Below, one piece after another: positions 1 to 7,243 of a DNA stretch of 62,566 nt. Position numbers and translations under genes: made by a program. The first letter of the stretch is position 1, and the number at the start of each line of letters is the position of its first letter. The notes beneath the pieces were generated by a model. The model did no database searches. It saw only the letters and a program-made list of their open reading frames with translations, and was not told where the DNA came from. The stretch is from Metabacillus niabensis (GTDB lineage: Bacteria > Bacillota > Bacilli > Bacillales > Bacillaceae): positions 1 through 62,566 of the forward strand of contig NZ_JAIVLH010000025.1 of the NCBI RefSeq assembly GCF_020524345.1, written 5' to 3'.

Positions 1-81
1 GCTAGGTGTGTGAGAAGCTTTTTCTTTGGTTATCTTAGGAAATTTATTAATCTTTATAAGAACATTTTAAGAAAATAAAAA

Positions 82-118
82 AGCTTGTAGAGAAAAACAC
101 CCACTTTCTCTACAAGCT
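82..118. terminator. Long perfect hairpin
   Basis: A perfect 14-bp inverted repeat (82-95 against 105-118) with a 9-nt loop. It stands just left of a second hairpin and downstream of the minus-strand gene ending at 170. It is probably a terminator for a gene entering from the left edge; the A-rich tract at 71-81 would read as a T-run on the minus strand. Confidence 0.6.
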
Positions 119-120
119 GT

Positions 121-147
121 AAAGTAGTCCTATGGGCTACTTTTTTT
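121..147 (+). terminator. Rho-independent terminator
   Basis: A 10-bp stem (121-130 with 134-143, one G-T pair), a 3-nt loop and a T-run to 147. With the hairpin at 82-118 it separates left-edge DNA from the minus-strand gene ending at 170. Confidence 0.6.
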
Positions 148-169
148 ATTTATCTTGCACTAACCTGCC

Positions 170-448
170 TTAATCTTTTAGTTCTAAAAGTATAGGTGCT
201 ATATTTAATAAGATAGAAACAATTGTCAAAAACCATAATGCCCTTTCCAAAGTAGGTACAACATCCAATAAAACCGACCAATCTTAACCTTTTACCCAAT
301 TAGATACAAGGCTATGTTCTGCAAAGAGTGTCAATGCTGTAAATGATAATCCCATTGCCATCGCAAGTTTATAATCTTTTCCTGTTTTATACATATAAAA
401 ATTTATAAAAGTTGCTACTATGGCAATAAGTCCTAATATTAACCACAT
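170..448 (-). pseudogene. Small membrane protein with in-frame stop
   Basis: A minus-strand frame starts at ATG 446-448 behind an excellent GGAGG site (456-460), begins MWLILGLIAIVATF and runs 54 codons to TAA at 284-286. The same frame then stays open for 37 more codons (DWSVLLDVVPTLERALWF and on to LLELKD) and stops at 170-172. The two halves look like one membrane protein of about 92 residues with three or four hydrophobic segments, broken by one nonsense codon. The family is not recognised by name. Readthrough or a sequencing error is possible. Confidence 0.55.
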
Positions 449-515
449 AATTATGCCTCCATTATATTTTTAATTAAGATGAAAATTTATCTAAAATATA
501 TATTAAAAGGTCCAG

Positions 516-668
516 TTATCCTATTTTGAAATCCTGCTCCTTTAGTCCAATAACTTCATCAAAAAAGGGCACTTCTCCTTTTAAAGGTAAGCACCCGTAC
601 GCAGCAACCCCTTGTAAAACTCTTGCACCCGTTACTTGGATAAAGGTGTTCCATTTACCTTTACATTT
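516..668 (-). other. Possible decayed coding fragment
   Basis: An open minus-strand stretch of about 50 codons without a start, ending with TAA at 516-518. It reads VTGARVLQGVAAYG and later GEVPFFDEVIGLKEQDF, which is protein-like in composition. It is out of frame with the neighbouring membrane gene that ends at 632. No family is recognised; it may be the C-terminal end of a lost gene. Confidence 0.25.
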
Positions 669-972
669 TTATAAGCGAATATGAATAAAAACCACCAAAC
701 TACTAAATACAAATAGCCTAAAACAGCATAGAAGGACCACATTGAACCTTGTTGTAATTGACTTATTAAATATTCATATTCATTTAGTCCTTCTTTTCTT
801 CCAACACTATTTAGCAAACTAATTATTGGTACAGTAATTACGATAACGATGGCGACTAAGGACATTCTTAAATTTTTTTTAGAATCAGGCTAAATATTAC
901 AGTGCCTAATGTTATAAACAAAAATAGGTAATAAATAATCCAAAACCAAGTTGGAAGAGTTTCTGTACTCAA
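632..972 (-). pseudogene. Split small membrane protein (A8 frameshift)
   Basis: Two adjacent minus-strand frames appear to be one gene. The first starts at TTG 970-972 behind GAGGTGG, reads MSTETLPTWFWIIYYLFLF and stops at 868-870 after 34 codons. The second starts at ATG 863-865, has no ribosome site of its own and encodes 77 residues ending at 632. The break lies at a run of eight A (sense strand); one extra A would join them as ILKKNLRMSLVAIV into a protein of about 113 residues with three or four membrane segments. Function unknown. Confidence 0.5.
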
Positions 973-1288
973 ATTTCCACCTCATTTTAAGTACATAATT
1001 TCACAAACCCACTTAAATTTTTACATATATATCCAATTAAGCAGACAGGTATTGTTCATCAATATGGCCCTATTATGAAAAAGAGCGACATCCTAATTCA
1101 AGAATGGCGCTTCTATTGCTGAAGATCCTACCTTCACAATTTCTTTGAACTGTCATTAACATAATTGTTTTTTGATTGGTAATTTGGACTCAAACATGCT
1201 TTATTCTGAATAAATAAAACGTGTCATTTTTAGTAAAATAATTTATTTAGGAAATAATATCTCCATCTATAATTTTGGAGGTGATAAG
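973..1288. other. Intergenic, contains repeat A copy
   Basis: No gene is seen between the split membrane gene and the microprotein cluster. The stretch holds the repeat A copy at 1055-1127; the rest is AT-rich and featureless. Confidence 0.5.
1055..1127 (-). repeat. Repeat family A, copy 1
   Basis: A near full-length copy. On the plus strand it has TTCATCAATATGGCC at the left, a central stem region around TTCAAGAATGGCGCTTC, and CTATTGCTGAAGATC at the right. It has the same orientation as all other copies. It is not obviously at the end of a present gene. Confidence 0.6.
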
Positions 1289-1444
1289 TTCAATAGCAAA
1301 AGCAGTTCATTGTTTGGCGTTGCAATCTTGAGCATACTTTTAACCACTATTTACACTGCAATACTTGCATCACAACTAATGGCCACTAAACATAAGGTTG
1401 ATTACCTATACTTCAAGGATAAGTTCGATGGACATAAGAATTAA
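1289..1444 (+). other. Single-helix microprotein frame, no start codon
   Basis: A 51-codon frame (FNSKSSSLFGVAILSILLTT, then a charged tail ending DKFDGHKN) with one hydrophobic segment. A strong GGAGGTGAT ribosome-site sequence lies at 1277-1285, but no ATG, GTG or TTG follows in this frame; a one-base change near 1292 would link it to GTG 1281. It precedes two similar 47-residue genes and ends just before a hairpin. It is either a gene with an unusual start or a damaged copy. Confidence 0.35.
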
Positions 1445-1452
1445 TCTAATTA

Positions 1453-1478
1453 GACGATGTAGATTCATCGTCTTTTCC
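1453..1478 (+). terminator. Rho-independent terminator
   Basis: A 7-bp stem GACGATG/CATCGTC (1453-1459, 1466-1472) followed by TTTT, directly after the first microprotein frame. Confidence 0.55.
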
Positions 1479-1588
1479 TTGAACAGAATCCACTTCCTTT
1501 ATTTCACTTTTAAGCGACGTCCGCACTAACTACATATTTTTTCTTGTTTTGTAAAACATACAAATAACCACAAAAAAGGAGATTGAAT

Positions 1589-1732
1589 ATGTTTCCAAAT
1601 TACAAAGGTAAGCTTTTAACAATTATGTGGATGGGTGTTGGCTCTGCATTACTTTCCAGTATTTTTAGTGCTATCCTTATAAAAATTGCTCTTGATACAA
1701 ACAAAAGGATCAAAAGTAACTCCAAAAACTAG
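1589..1732 (+). CDS. Single-helix microprotein, 47 aa
   Basis: ATG at 1589 lies 7 nt behind a good AAGGAG site (1576-1581). The 47-residue product has a short polar N-terminus (MFPNYKGK), one transmembrane segment at about residues 9-35 and a basic tail (TNKRIKSNSKN). It is too short for a family assignment. It lies between two other frames of similar length and layout (1289-1444, 1862-2005), each separated by about 130-145 bp, suggesting separate transcription. Possible roles are membrane-active peptide, type I toxin or regulatory microprotein; nothing in the sequence decides between these. Confidence 0.5.
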   Translation: MFPNYKGKLLTIMWMGVGSALLSSIFSAILIKIALDTNKRIKSNSKN

Positions 1733-1861
1733 GGCTATCCTAGCTTTACCTATTTCGCAATTTAAATCGATTTATATGCGAACTGTGCATTACTACATGA
1801 ATATTTAATTTAATCGTAACTTTTTAATAGTTATGATTCTACATAGAAGGGATGGTTCAGA

Positions 1862-2005
1862 TTGTTAAATAAAAATGTAACTAATGGACTTCTTTATAGT
1901 ACGATTCTCTCTACGGTTCTAAGCCTTATCGGTATTGCTTTAACAATTTATAACCATACTAAGATTGAAAATTTAATAATTAAATCTAATCAGAATATGA
2001 ATTAA
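1862..2005 (+). CDS. Single-helix microprotein, 47 aa
   Basis: A TTG start at 1862 behind a GAAGGGATGG stretch; 47 residues, the same length as the preceding microprotein. It has a polar start (LNKNVTNG), one hydrophobic segment at about residues 9-29 (YSTILSTVLSLIGIALTIY) and a polar tail. The protein sequence is not clearly homologous to its neighbour but the architecture is the same. Start choice is uncertain because the ribosome-site spacing is long. Confidence 0.4.
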   Translation: MLNKNVTNGLLYSTILSTVLSLIGIALTIYNHTKIENLIIKSNQNMN

Positions 2006-2031
2006 GAATAACCCTACTTATTTGGTTGTTC
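2006..2031 (+). terminator. Hairpin after microprotein gene
   Basis: An 8-bp stem GAATAACC/GGTTGTTC (2006-2013, 2024-2031) immediately after the stop codon. It lacks a clean T-run, so termination strength is uncertain. Confidence 0.4.
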
Positions 2032-2060
2032 TTAGTTCTCTATTTCTCTATTTTCGTCAA

Positions 2061-2125
2061 TTCAATATTTTCCAAACCATAAATAAGCACTTTTCCTTGT
2101 TCAAGAATAGCGCTTAGATTGTGGA
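2061..2125 (-). repeat. Repeat family A, copy 2
   Basis: Left arm TTCAATATTTTCC, then AATAAGCACTTTTCC, TTGTTCAAGAATAGCGC and a right end TAGATTGTGGAA. Same orientation as the other copies. It lies downstream of the minus-strand EPSP synthase gene. Confidence 0.6.
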
Positions 2126-2238
2126 AAATAGTTTATTAAACTAAACATCAAATAGGTTAAATCTTATTTGTAGAAAAGGCGACCAATTTCTGAACAACCG
2201 ACATCAATATTAATTAACACCCTTTATTATTAAAAAAT

Positions 2239-3582
2239 CTAATGTTGAACTATGTTTAAACCTAAGCTTTCCAACAAAGCAAAATACTGAGGGCAGGTTT
2301 AAGATACACATCCTGGATCATTTATTTGTATACCTTCAACTCTTGAACCGATAAGTGCTAATGACATAGCGACTCTATGATCATCATGCGTATTTAATAA
2401 AGTTGGTTTTGGGTTACCTGGGTATACTTTTAATCCATCTTTAAATTCCTCCACTTTAATTCCTAACATAGATAGTGATTCGCATATCACACTAATTCGA
2501 TTTGATTCATGATGACGAATATGTTCAACATCTTTTATGGTTATTGGCCCATCTGCGAATGGAGCAATTGCTGCCAATGTTAATGTCTGGTCAGACATCT
2601 CCCTCATAGAGATTTCAAACCCACCTTTTAATTGTTTAGCCCCTTCAATTTCAATATAAGACGACCCCTTTGTTACTTTACATCCCATTTGTTCAAGAAC
2701 ATCAACCATTTTTATATCTGGTTGTTTTGTTTCATAAGTTAAATTATTAATTCGTATTCTACCATTTGTTAACGCAGCTAGAGCAAGAAAATAACAAGCA
2801 GTTGAAACATCTGCTTCTAGATTTATATCTTGTGCTGTGTACTTGGATGGATAAACGACTATTTCTTTTAAATTATGATCATATTGAACTTTCGCACCAA
2901 ACTTTTTCATTAATTCTAAAGTTAATAGTACATATGAGTGTTGCACAATATGATCCCTAATTTTTACTGTGATTGTATCTTTTAAATTAGGTGCAGCAAT
3001 CAATAGACCGCTTATAAACTGACTAGAAATCTTACCAGAAAGACTTATCTCGCCTCCAGTTAATTCTTTTCCTTGAACTAATAATGGGTAGTAACCTTCA
3101 TTACTTAGATATGTTATTTCAGCACCAAGCTCCCTAAAAGCATCTACTAAGGGGGAAACAGGTCGTTTACTCATACTTTCACTGGCTTCTAATTTCCATT
3201 TTCCATCACCAGATACTGCTAAAGCTCCAGGCAAAAATCGAGCAATTGTACCTGCTGCACCAATATATAAATTTCCTGATTCCCATTTGCCTCCATTTCC
3301 CTTAATGAATACTGTCTCACCTTGAATTTCTATATTTACACCTATCTTTTTCAAGGAATCTAAACACCAAAACGAATCATCACTCTTTAAAATACCTCTC
3401 ACTTTAGACTTACCACTGGCTAATGCACTTATAATTAGTGCCCTATTAGTGAAACTTTTGCTCCCAGGAATAGTAATAGATCCATCTATTCTCCTTTTGC
3501 TTGGTGAAACATTTACCATCTTAACATCTTTTAACGGTGTCCATGGGCTACGGGCTCTTACATCAAAATTATACTTTTCCAA
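2239..3582 (-). pseudogene. aroA: EPSP synthase with premature stop
   Basis: EPSP synthase joins shikimate 3-phosphate and PEP in the shikimate pathway. Family signatures are visible: PGSKSFTNRA near the N-terminus, GAAGTIARF (a divergent form of GNAGTAxR), KRPVSPL, HHESNRI and HDDHRVAMS, then DPGCVS. Translation stops there at TAA 2299-2301. The frame continues beyond it as TCPQYFALLESLGLNIVQH to TAG at 2239-2241, matching the usual end DPGCVSKTxPxYF, so one codon, expected AAA (Lys), has become TAA. That lysine corresponds to an active-site residue in characterised EPSP synthases (E. coli Lys411). The start is TTG 3582 behind AAAGGGG; an upstream TTG at 3606 is less likely. It is divergent from the LysR gene at 3701. 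Confidence 0.75.
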
Positions 3583-3700
3583 TTCTGAATTCCCCTTTAT
3601 TAACAATTCATTTATTATGTTCTTATTTATTATTATAATTAGAATGAAGATATAAATGAAATTAATATAATATACAACAGTTATAGGTGGTATCTATATC

Positions 3701-4594
3701 ATGCAATTAGATCTTTATCGAGTTTTTTATGTTACGGCAATAGAAAAGAATTTCAGCAAAGCTGCAAAAAAATTATTTATAACACAACCAAGCGTAAGTC
3801 ATGCAATCAAACATTTAGAAGAAAGACTTGAAATAGAATTATTTGTTAGAACATCAAGAGGAGTATTATTGACAAATGAGGGTGAGATATTATTCGGATA
3901 TATTAGTCCAGCTTTTGGTCTAATTGATAATGCCGAGCGAAAGTTGTCGGAGTTAAAAAATTTAAAAAGTGGTCAGGTTACGATCGGAGGTAGTGATTCA
4001 ACTTGTAAACACTTTTTATTACCACATATACAAACATTCCAAGACATCTATCCAGAAATACAGATTAAGTTACAACATGGTTCTACGCCTCAGATAGTAG
4101 ATAAATTAAAAAACGGACATATTGATATAGGTATCATTCATTTACCGATTGATCAAAATCAAATAAAACTAACCGAATTTTTAAACATCAGTAGCACCTT
4201 TATTGTAGGCAAAAAATATAAAGATTTAGCTGAAAAAACACTTTCCCTTGAAGAGATTCTCAACTACCCCATAATCTCTTTTTCAGAGAAAAGCAGTTCA
4301 AGAACATTTCTTAATCAACTATTTCAAGAGCAAGGGCTTAAAGTAACCCCCGACATTGAAGTTGGAAGTGTTGAATTGCTCATTGAATGTGCGAAAATTG
4401 GAATGGGAATTGCATTTGTTACAAAAGAATTGGTATTTAAAGAATTATCTGAGGGTGAATTAATTGAAGTACGTTTTGAAGAAAAATTAGAAAACAGAAA
4501 AATTGGGCTAATAACAAAAAAAGAGATTCCTTTGTCAGTAGCAGCAAATAAGTTTTTTGAACACCTAGGTGAATCAAGATCAAGACAATGTTGA
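3701..4594 (+). CDS. LysR-family transcriptional regulator
   Basis: 297 residues. The N-terminal winged helix-turn-helix is clear (NFSKAAKKLFITQPSVSHAI, then LEERLEIELFVRT), followed by a LysR substrate-binding domain from about residue 90. It is divergent from the EPSP synthase gene across about 100 bp, the usual layout for a regulator acting on its neighbour, so it may control that gene; the inducer is unknown. Translation starts at ATG 3701 behind AGGTGG. A strong terminator follows. Confidence 0.9.
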   Translation: MQLDLYRVFYVTAIEKNFSKAAKKLFITQPSVSHAIKHLEERLEIELFVRTSRGVLLTNEGEILFGYISPAFGLIDNAERKLSELKNLKSGQVTIGGSDSTCKHFLLPHIQTFQDIYPEIQIKLQHGSTPQIVDKLKNGHIDIGIIHLPIDQNQIKLTEFLNISSTFIVGKKYKDLAEKTLSLEEILNYPIISFSEKSSSRTFLNQLFQEQGLKVTPDIEVGSVELLIECAKIGMGIAFVTKELVFKELSEGELIEVRFEEKLENRKIGLITKKEIPLSVAANKFFEHLGESRSRQC

Positions 4595-4595
4595 A

Positions 4596-4626
4596 AAGGG
4601 CAAACTGATATTTTGTTTGCCCTTCT
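4596..4626 (+). terminator. Rho-independent terminator after LysR gene
   Basis: An 8-10 bp stem (GGGCAAAC at 4598-4605 with GTTTGCCC at 4615-4622), flanked by A and T, right after the LysR stop codon. Confidence 0.8.
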
Positions 4627-4922
4627 ATATACTTCGCGAACTAACCTGTCTTCTAGTTGATAATACAATAAATTGTGCTTGACAACCAATTATATTTCAA
4701 CACTCGCGCCTAGATTGTTGAATAAGATTAAAAATGTGAATTTTTTGATTAACTATTTTAATATATCCCAGTTAACTTAATCTTAACTTTTTACATAATG
4801 GAAACAATAATATAAATCATGTAATTGTTCATGATTACCTTTGTTTAACCTGCAACTAGATTGATTTGAATCAGAAAATTTAATGTTGTTTGACAATAAA
4901 ATTGATTAAAAAACTAATACTT
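4627..4922. other. Intergenic, AT-rich
   Basis: No gene is seen. It contains a short piece of repeat A at 4696-4723 and otherwise AT-rich DNA downstream of the DinB-like gene. Confidence 0.5.
4696..4723 (-). repeat. Repeat family A, copy 3 (partial)
   Basis: Only the right part is recognisable: CGCGCCTAGATTGTTGAAT. It ends in the GTTGAAT form of the outer arm, with a TTCAA at 4696. It lies downstream of the minus-strand DinB-like gene ending at 4923. Confidence 0.45.
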
Positions 4923-5423
4923 TTATATCTCTCTAAATCCTACGCTCTTCCTCCCACTTCGAATAATTCGTTTGATTGATTTAATCGCATCAAAGTGCAT
5001 GCCTTCATGGTATAAGCAAAAGCTAAGAAATTCTTCTACTGTCGATAATGTAAGACCTGTGGATGTTGTATAAGGTTGTTCTACAGCTTCTTTGATCCTA
5101 AATTTCAATACTTTCTCAATCCTACAAACTTGATTTTCGAGCAAAAAGATTAATTCATGAATTGGTGGCACCTCTTCTCCCCAATCGCTTGGTTTAGTAC
5201 CTGGACTGAATAATTCTGTAAATTGATCAGGTAAGTTCATTTCTTCTCCAGTAAAATGAAAGGCGAACTTTTCTTGGACGACATATATATGCCCGAGATT
5301 CCATTTAATATTGTTATTAAATCCTTCTGGAATGGAAAGTGATGTTTCATCATTCATTTCTGCCACATGACCAATCGTTTTATCCCGAACAAATCTTAAT
5401 TGTTTAAAGATATAGTTTTCCAC
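4923..5423 (-). CDS. DinB-like family protein
   Basis: 166 residues, the size of DinB/YfiT-type four-helix proteins. Metal-binding type histidines are in place: NLGHIYVVQE near residue 43, and YHEGMHFDAI near the C-terminus. Such proteins are often thiol-dependent transferases or metalloenzymes of unknown substrate, in the cytoplasm. It lies 25 bp downstream of the HPP gene on the same strand and may be co-transcribed with it. A second, unrelated DinB-like gene lies at 15382. Confidence 0.8.
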   Translation of the reverse strand: MENYIFKQLRFVRDKTIGHVAEMNDETSLSIPEGFNNNIKWNLGHIYVVQEKFAFHFTGEEMNLPDQFTELFSPGTKPSDWGEEVPPIHELIFLLENQVCRIEKVLKFRIKEAVEQPYTTSTGLTLSTVEEFLSFCLYHEGMHFDAIKSIKRIIRSGRKSVGFREI

Positions 5424-5448
5424 TTTATTCCCTCCTGAACATTCTTAA

Positions 5449-6003
5449 TCATATCCAAAATGTAGGATATTCCCGGTTACTGCGCAAATTATTAATAATC
5501 AACGCAAAGAAAACAATTATCACCGAGCCGATTAATACCGGTGTAATTAAGTAACTCCAACTGTACGCGCCCAGCATAACAACAAGTGGGTCTGCCCCTG
5601 CTGGTGGGTGAGTCGTTTTTGTAATCATCATAAATGCAATCGCTAAGCCGACAGCTAAACCAATCGTCCAAGGTTCATTACCCAATAGCTGATATATGGC
5701 TAATCCAACGAATGTTGAAACAAAATGCCCCCCAATAATATTTCTCGGCTGTGATAAAGGCGCGTTCCATGCACCAAATGCCAACACACAGCTAGCACCA
5801 AAGGGAGCCATTAACCATACGGCTGCTGTCATGTTTGTTAAAAGTACTAACACAAAAATGGTTAAAAATCCACCGATTAACCCGGTTATTATGTCCTTTA
5901 CATCTACCTTTAATGGACTTCTTCCTTTCCCTTTCATTTTAGATAAATAGCGTACGTGAAATAAATTTACTTCTTCTCGCTTTACTGTTATAGCACGATC
6001 CAT
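5449..6003 (-). CDS. HPP family integral membrane protein
   Basis: 184 residues with a polar N-terminus of about 35 residues and four to five membrane helices. The family-defining THPPAGADPL motif is present near residue 131, together with APFGASCVLAFG and QPRNIIGGH. HPP proteins are membrane proteins; some plant and cyanobacterial members have been linked to nitrite transport, but the bacterial role here is unknown. The start is ATG 6003 behind GGAGGGG. A good promoter lies upstream at 6031-6059. Confidence 0.88.
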   Translation of the reverse strand: MDRAITVKREEVNLFHVRYLSKMKGKGRSPLKVDVKDIITGLIGGFLTIFVLVLLTNMTAAVWLMAPFGASCVLAFGAWNAPLSQPRNIIGGHFVSTFVGLAIYQLLGNEPWTIGLAVGLAIAFMMITKTTHPPAGADPLVVMLGAYSWSYLITPVLIGSVIIVFFALIINNLRSNREYPTFWI

Positions 6004-6030
6004 TATTTCCCCTCCTTCAACTTAATTTTT

Positions 6031-6059
6031 ACTTTACACCAATATAACTAACCTGTCAA
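6031..6059 (-). promoter_or_regulatory. Sigma-A type promoter of HPP gene
   Basis: On the minus strand, TTGACA (6059-6054), a 17-nt spacer and TAAAGT (6036-6031), about 28 bp before the start codon. Confidence 0.65.
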
Positions 6060-6091
6060 AACCTATTTTAAGGGTTAGTTGTATTGTGTGC

Positions 6092-6122
6092 AAAAAAAAC
6101 CAACTCTTGAAATAAGTTGGTT
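6092..6122 (-). terminator. Terminator of CGNR gene
   Basis: Stem ACCAACT/AGTTGGT (6099-6105, 6115-6121). The A8 tract at 6092-6099 reads as a T-run on the minus strand, just after the CGNR gene stop at 6127. Confidence 0.75.
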
Positions 6123-6126
6123 CTCA

Positions 6127-6708
6127 TCATTCATCGGATTTACTTTGTTGAAACCGTGCTACTTTTTTTCTGTTTCCACATATCTTCATTGAACACCACT
6201 TGCGTCTTCCACTTTCATCAATAAATAAAAGTACACAATCTGGATTGGAGCATCGTTTGAGGAAGGCAAGTTTATTTTCTCCAATTAAAGTTAATGCATC
6301 AAAAGCAATCAACGATAGAAGAACATCTTCTACCTCTCCAAAAGGAATGGGAGTCAGTTTTTGATTGATTAATTTATAAGTGAAAGGTGCTTTATCGATC
6401 TTTTTTTCTAGAAAATTAATAAAATCATCTTGAATGGTCTCTCCATCTGCTATTGATTCAAAACTATCTCTTAAAACGGCACGAATTTCTAGCACACATA
6501 ACAATACCTGTCTGATTCTCTCCTTAACCTTTGAGTATAGCTTATCATCCCAAAAGAAGCTTTCTTTGTTAATTACATAAAGCCAGTCCAAAACATCCCC
6601 TTCCGATAACAATAAATCCTGACGCTGACCACGCCTTACTAGTTCCGTGTTTACCAAATCAAGAGAAAGCTGACCTGAAATGAGTGGGAATTTGTTTGTT
6701 TCAGTCAT
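6127..6708 (-). CDS. CGNR zinc-finger (ABATE) transcriptional regulator
   Basis: 193 residues. The N-terminus has the ABATE-type stretch LSLDLVNTELVRRGQRQDLL and the C-terminus the CGNR zinc finger: C at RCSNPDC, then KWCSMKICGNRKKVARF. Proteins of this family are stress-related DNA-binding regulators. It is monocistronic: its own GGGAGG ribosome site precedes ATG 6708 and a terminator follows the stop. No obvious target gene is adjacent. Confidence 0.85.
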   Translation of the reverse strand: MTETNKFPLISGQLSLDLVNTELVRRGQRQDLLLSEGDVLDWLYVINKESFFWDDKLYSKVKERIRQVLLCVLEIRAVLRDSFESIADGETIQDDFINFLEKKIDKAPFTYKLINQKLTPIPFGEVEDVLLSLIAFDALTLIGENKLAFLKRCSNPDCVLLFIDESGRRKWCSMKICGNRKKVARFQQSKSDE

Positions 6709-6943
6709 TAAGTTTACCTCCCAATTTCCCTATATAATCTAACCAATAAAATAATCGTTGAAAGGTTATATAATCATTATATCTTATTTTAGATTCATAT
6801 TTGCCAGCAACTTATCAAGTAATGATTTCATCAACTTCTTTAGCAAATAACGTATACTTTTTAATCAACTTTATTGGAAAATAGTTGACTTTATTTTAAA
6901 TACTGTTCATTTAACTCCTTTCTATACTTGTTACATTACACTA
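6709..6943. other. Intergenic before repeat A copy 4
   Basis: An AT-rich stretch holding the promoter region of the CGNR gene. No coding frame is supported. Confidence 0.4.
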
Positions 6944-7004
6944 TTCAACAATCTGGCCTTTTACATAAAAAACGCAAATGCTATTACACATTCGCGCTTC
7001 GTTC
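6944..7004 (-). repeat. Repeat family A, copy 4
   Basis: TTCAACAATCTGGCC at the left, then AAAAAACGCAAATG and CATTCGCGCTTC. The right outer arm (usually TATTGTTGAAGATC) is missing, and the IS110 element begins within about 10-60 bp to the right. The outer arm reads GTTGAAT on the minus strand. Confidence 0.65.
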
Positions 7005-7011
7005 GTAATAT

Positions 7012-7047
7012 AAGTTTAACCAGGTTTTACTGGTTGAACTTTTTTTA
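7012..7047 (+). terminator. Terminator hairpin left of IS110
   Basis: A 12-bp stem (7012-7023 with 7030-7041, one G-T pair) followed by a T-run to 7047 on the plus strand. It could shield the element from outside transcription or mark its left edge. Confidence 0.6.
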
Positions 7048-7067
7048 TTTAGTTTTATTATAGCGGT

Positions 7068-7222
7068 AGTCGGAGTAGAACGAAGCGCTCGTGGGACATT
7101 GATCCCGTCAGCAAAACTGTTCACTCCCTACTTGTATTAGCATGTTTCAGGCTGGTTGGGACAAAGATCCCGTTTAACAAGCGAACCTATGACAGTACAA
7201 GCAGCTCTAGGGACAACCGACT
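7068..7222 (+). ncRNA. Candidate IS110 bridge RNA
   Basis: The 155-nt leader before the transposase closes with AGTCGG (7068-7073) pairing CCGACT (7217-7222). Inside are two matching hairpin loops, GGGACATTGATCCCGT at 7093-7108 and GGGACAAAGATCCCGT at 7158-7173. IS110-family elements are known to transcribe a bridge RNA from their non-coding end, with two internal loops that pair with target and donor DNA. The layout fits, but which loop is which is not assigned here. Confidence 0.5.
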
Positions 7223-7243
7223 AATCTTAATTTTAAGGAGGAG

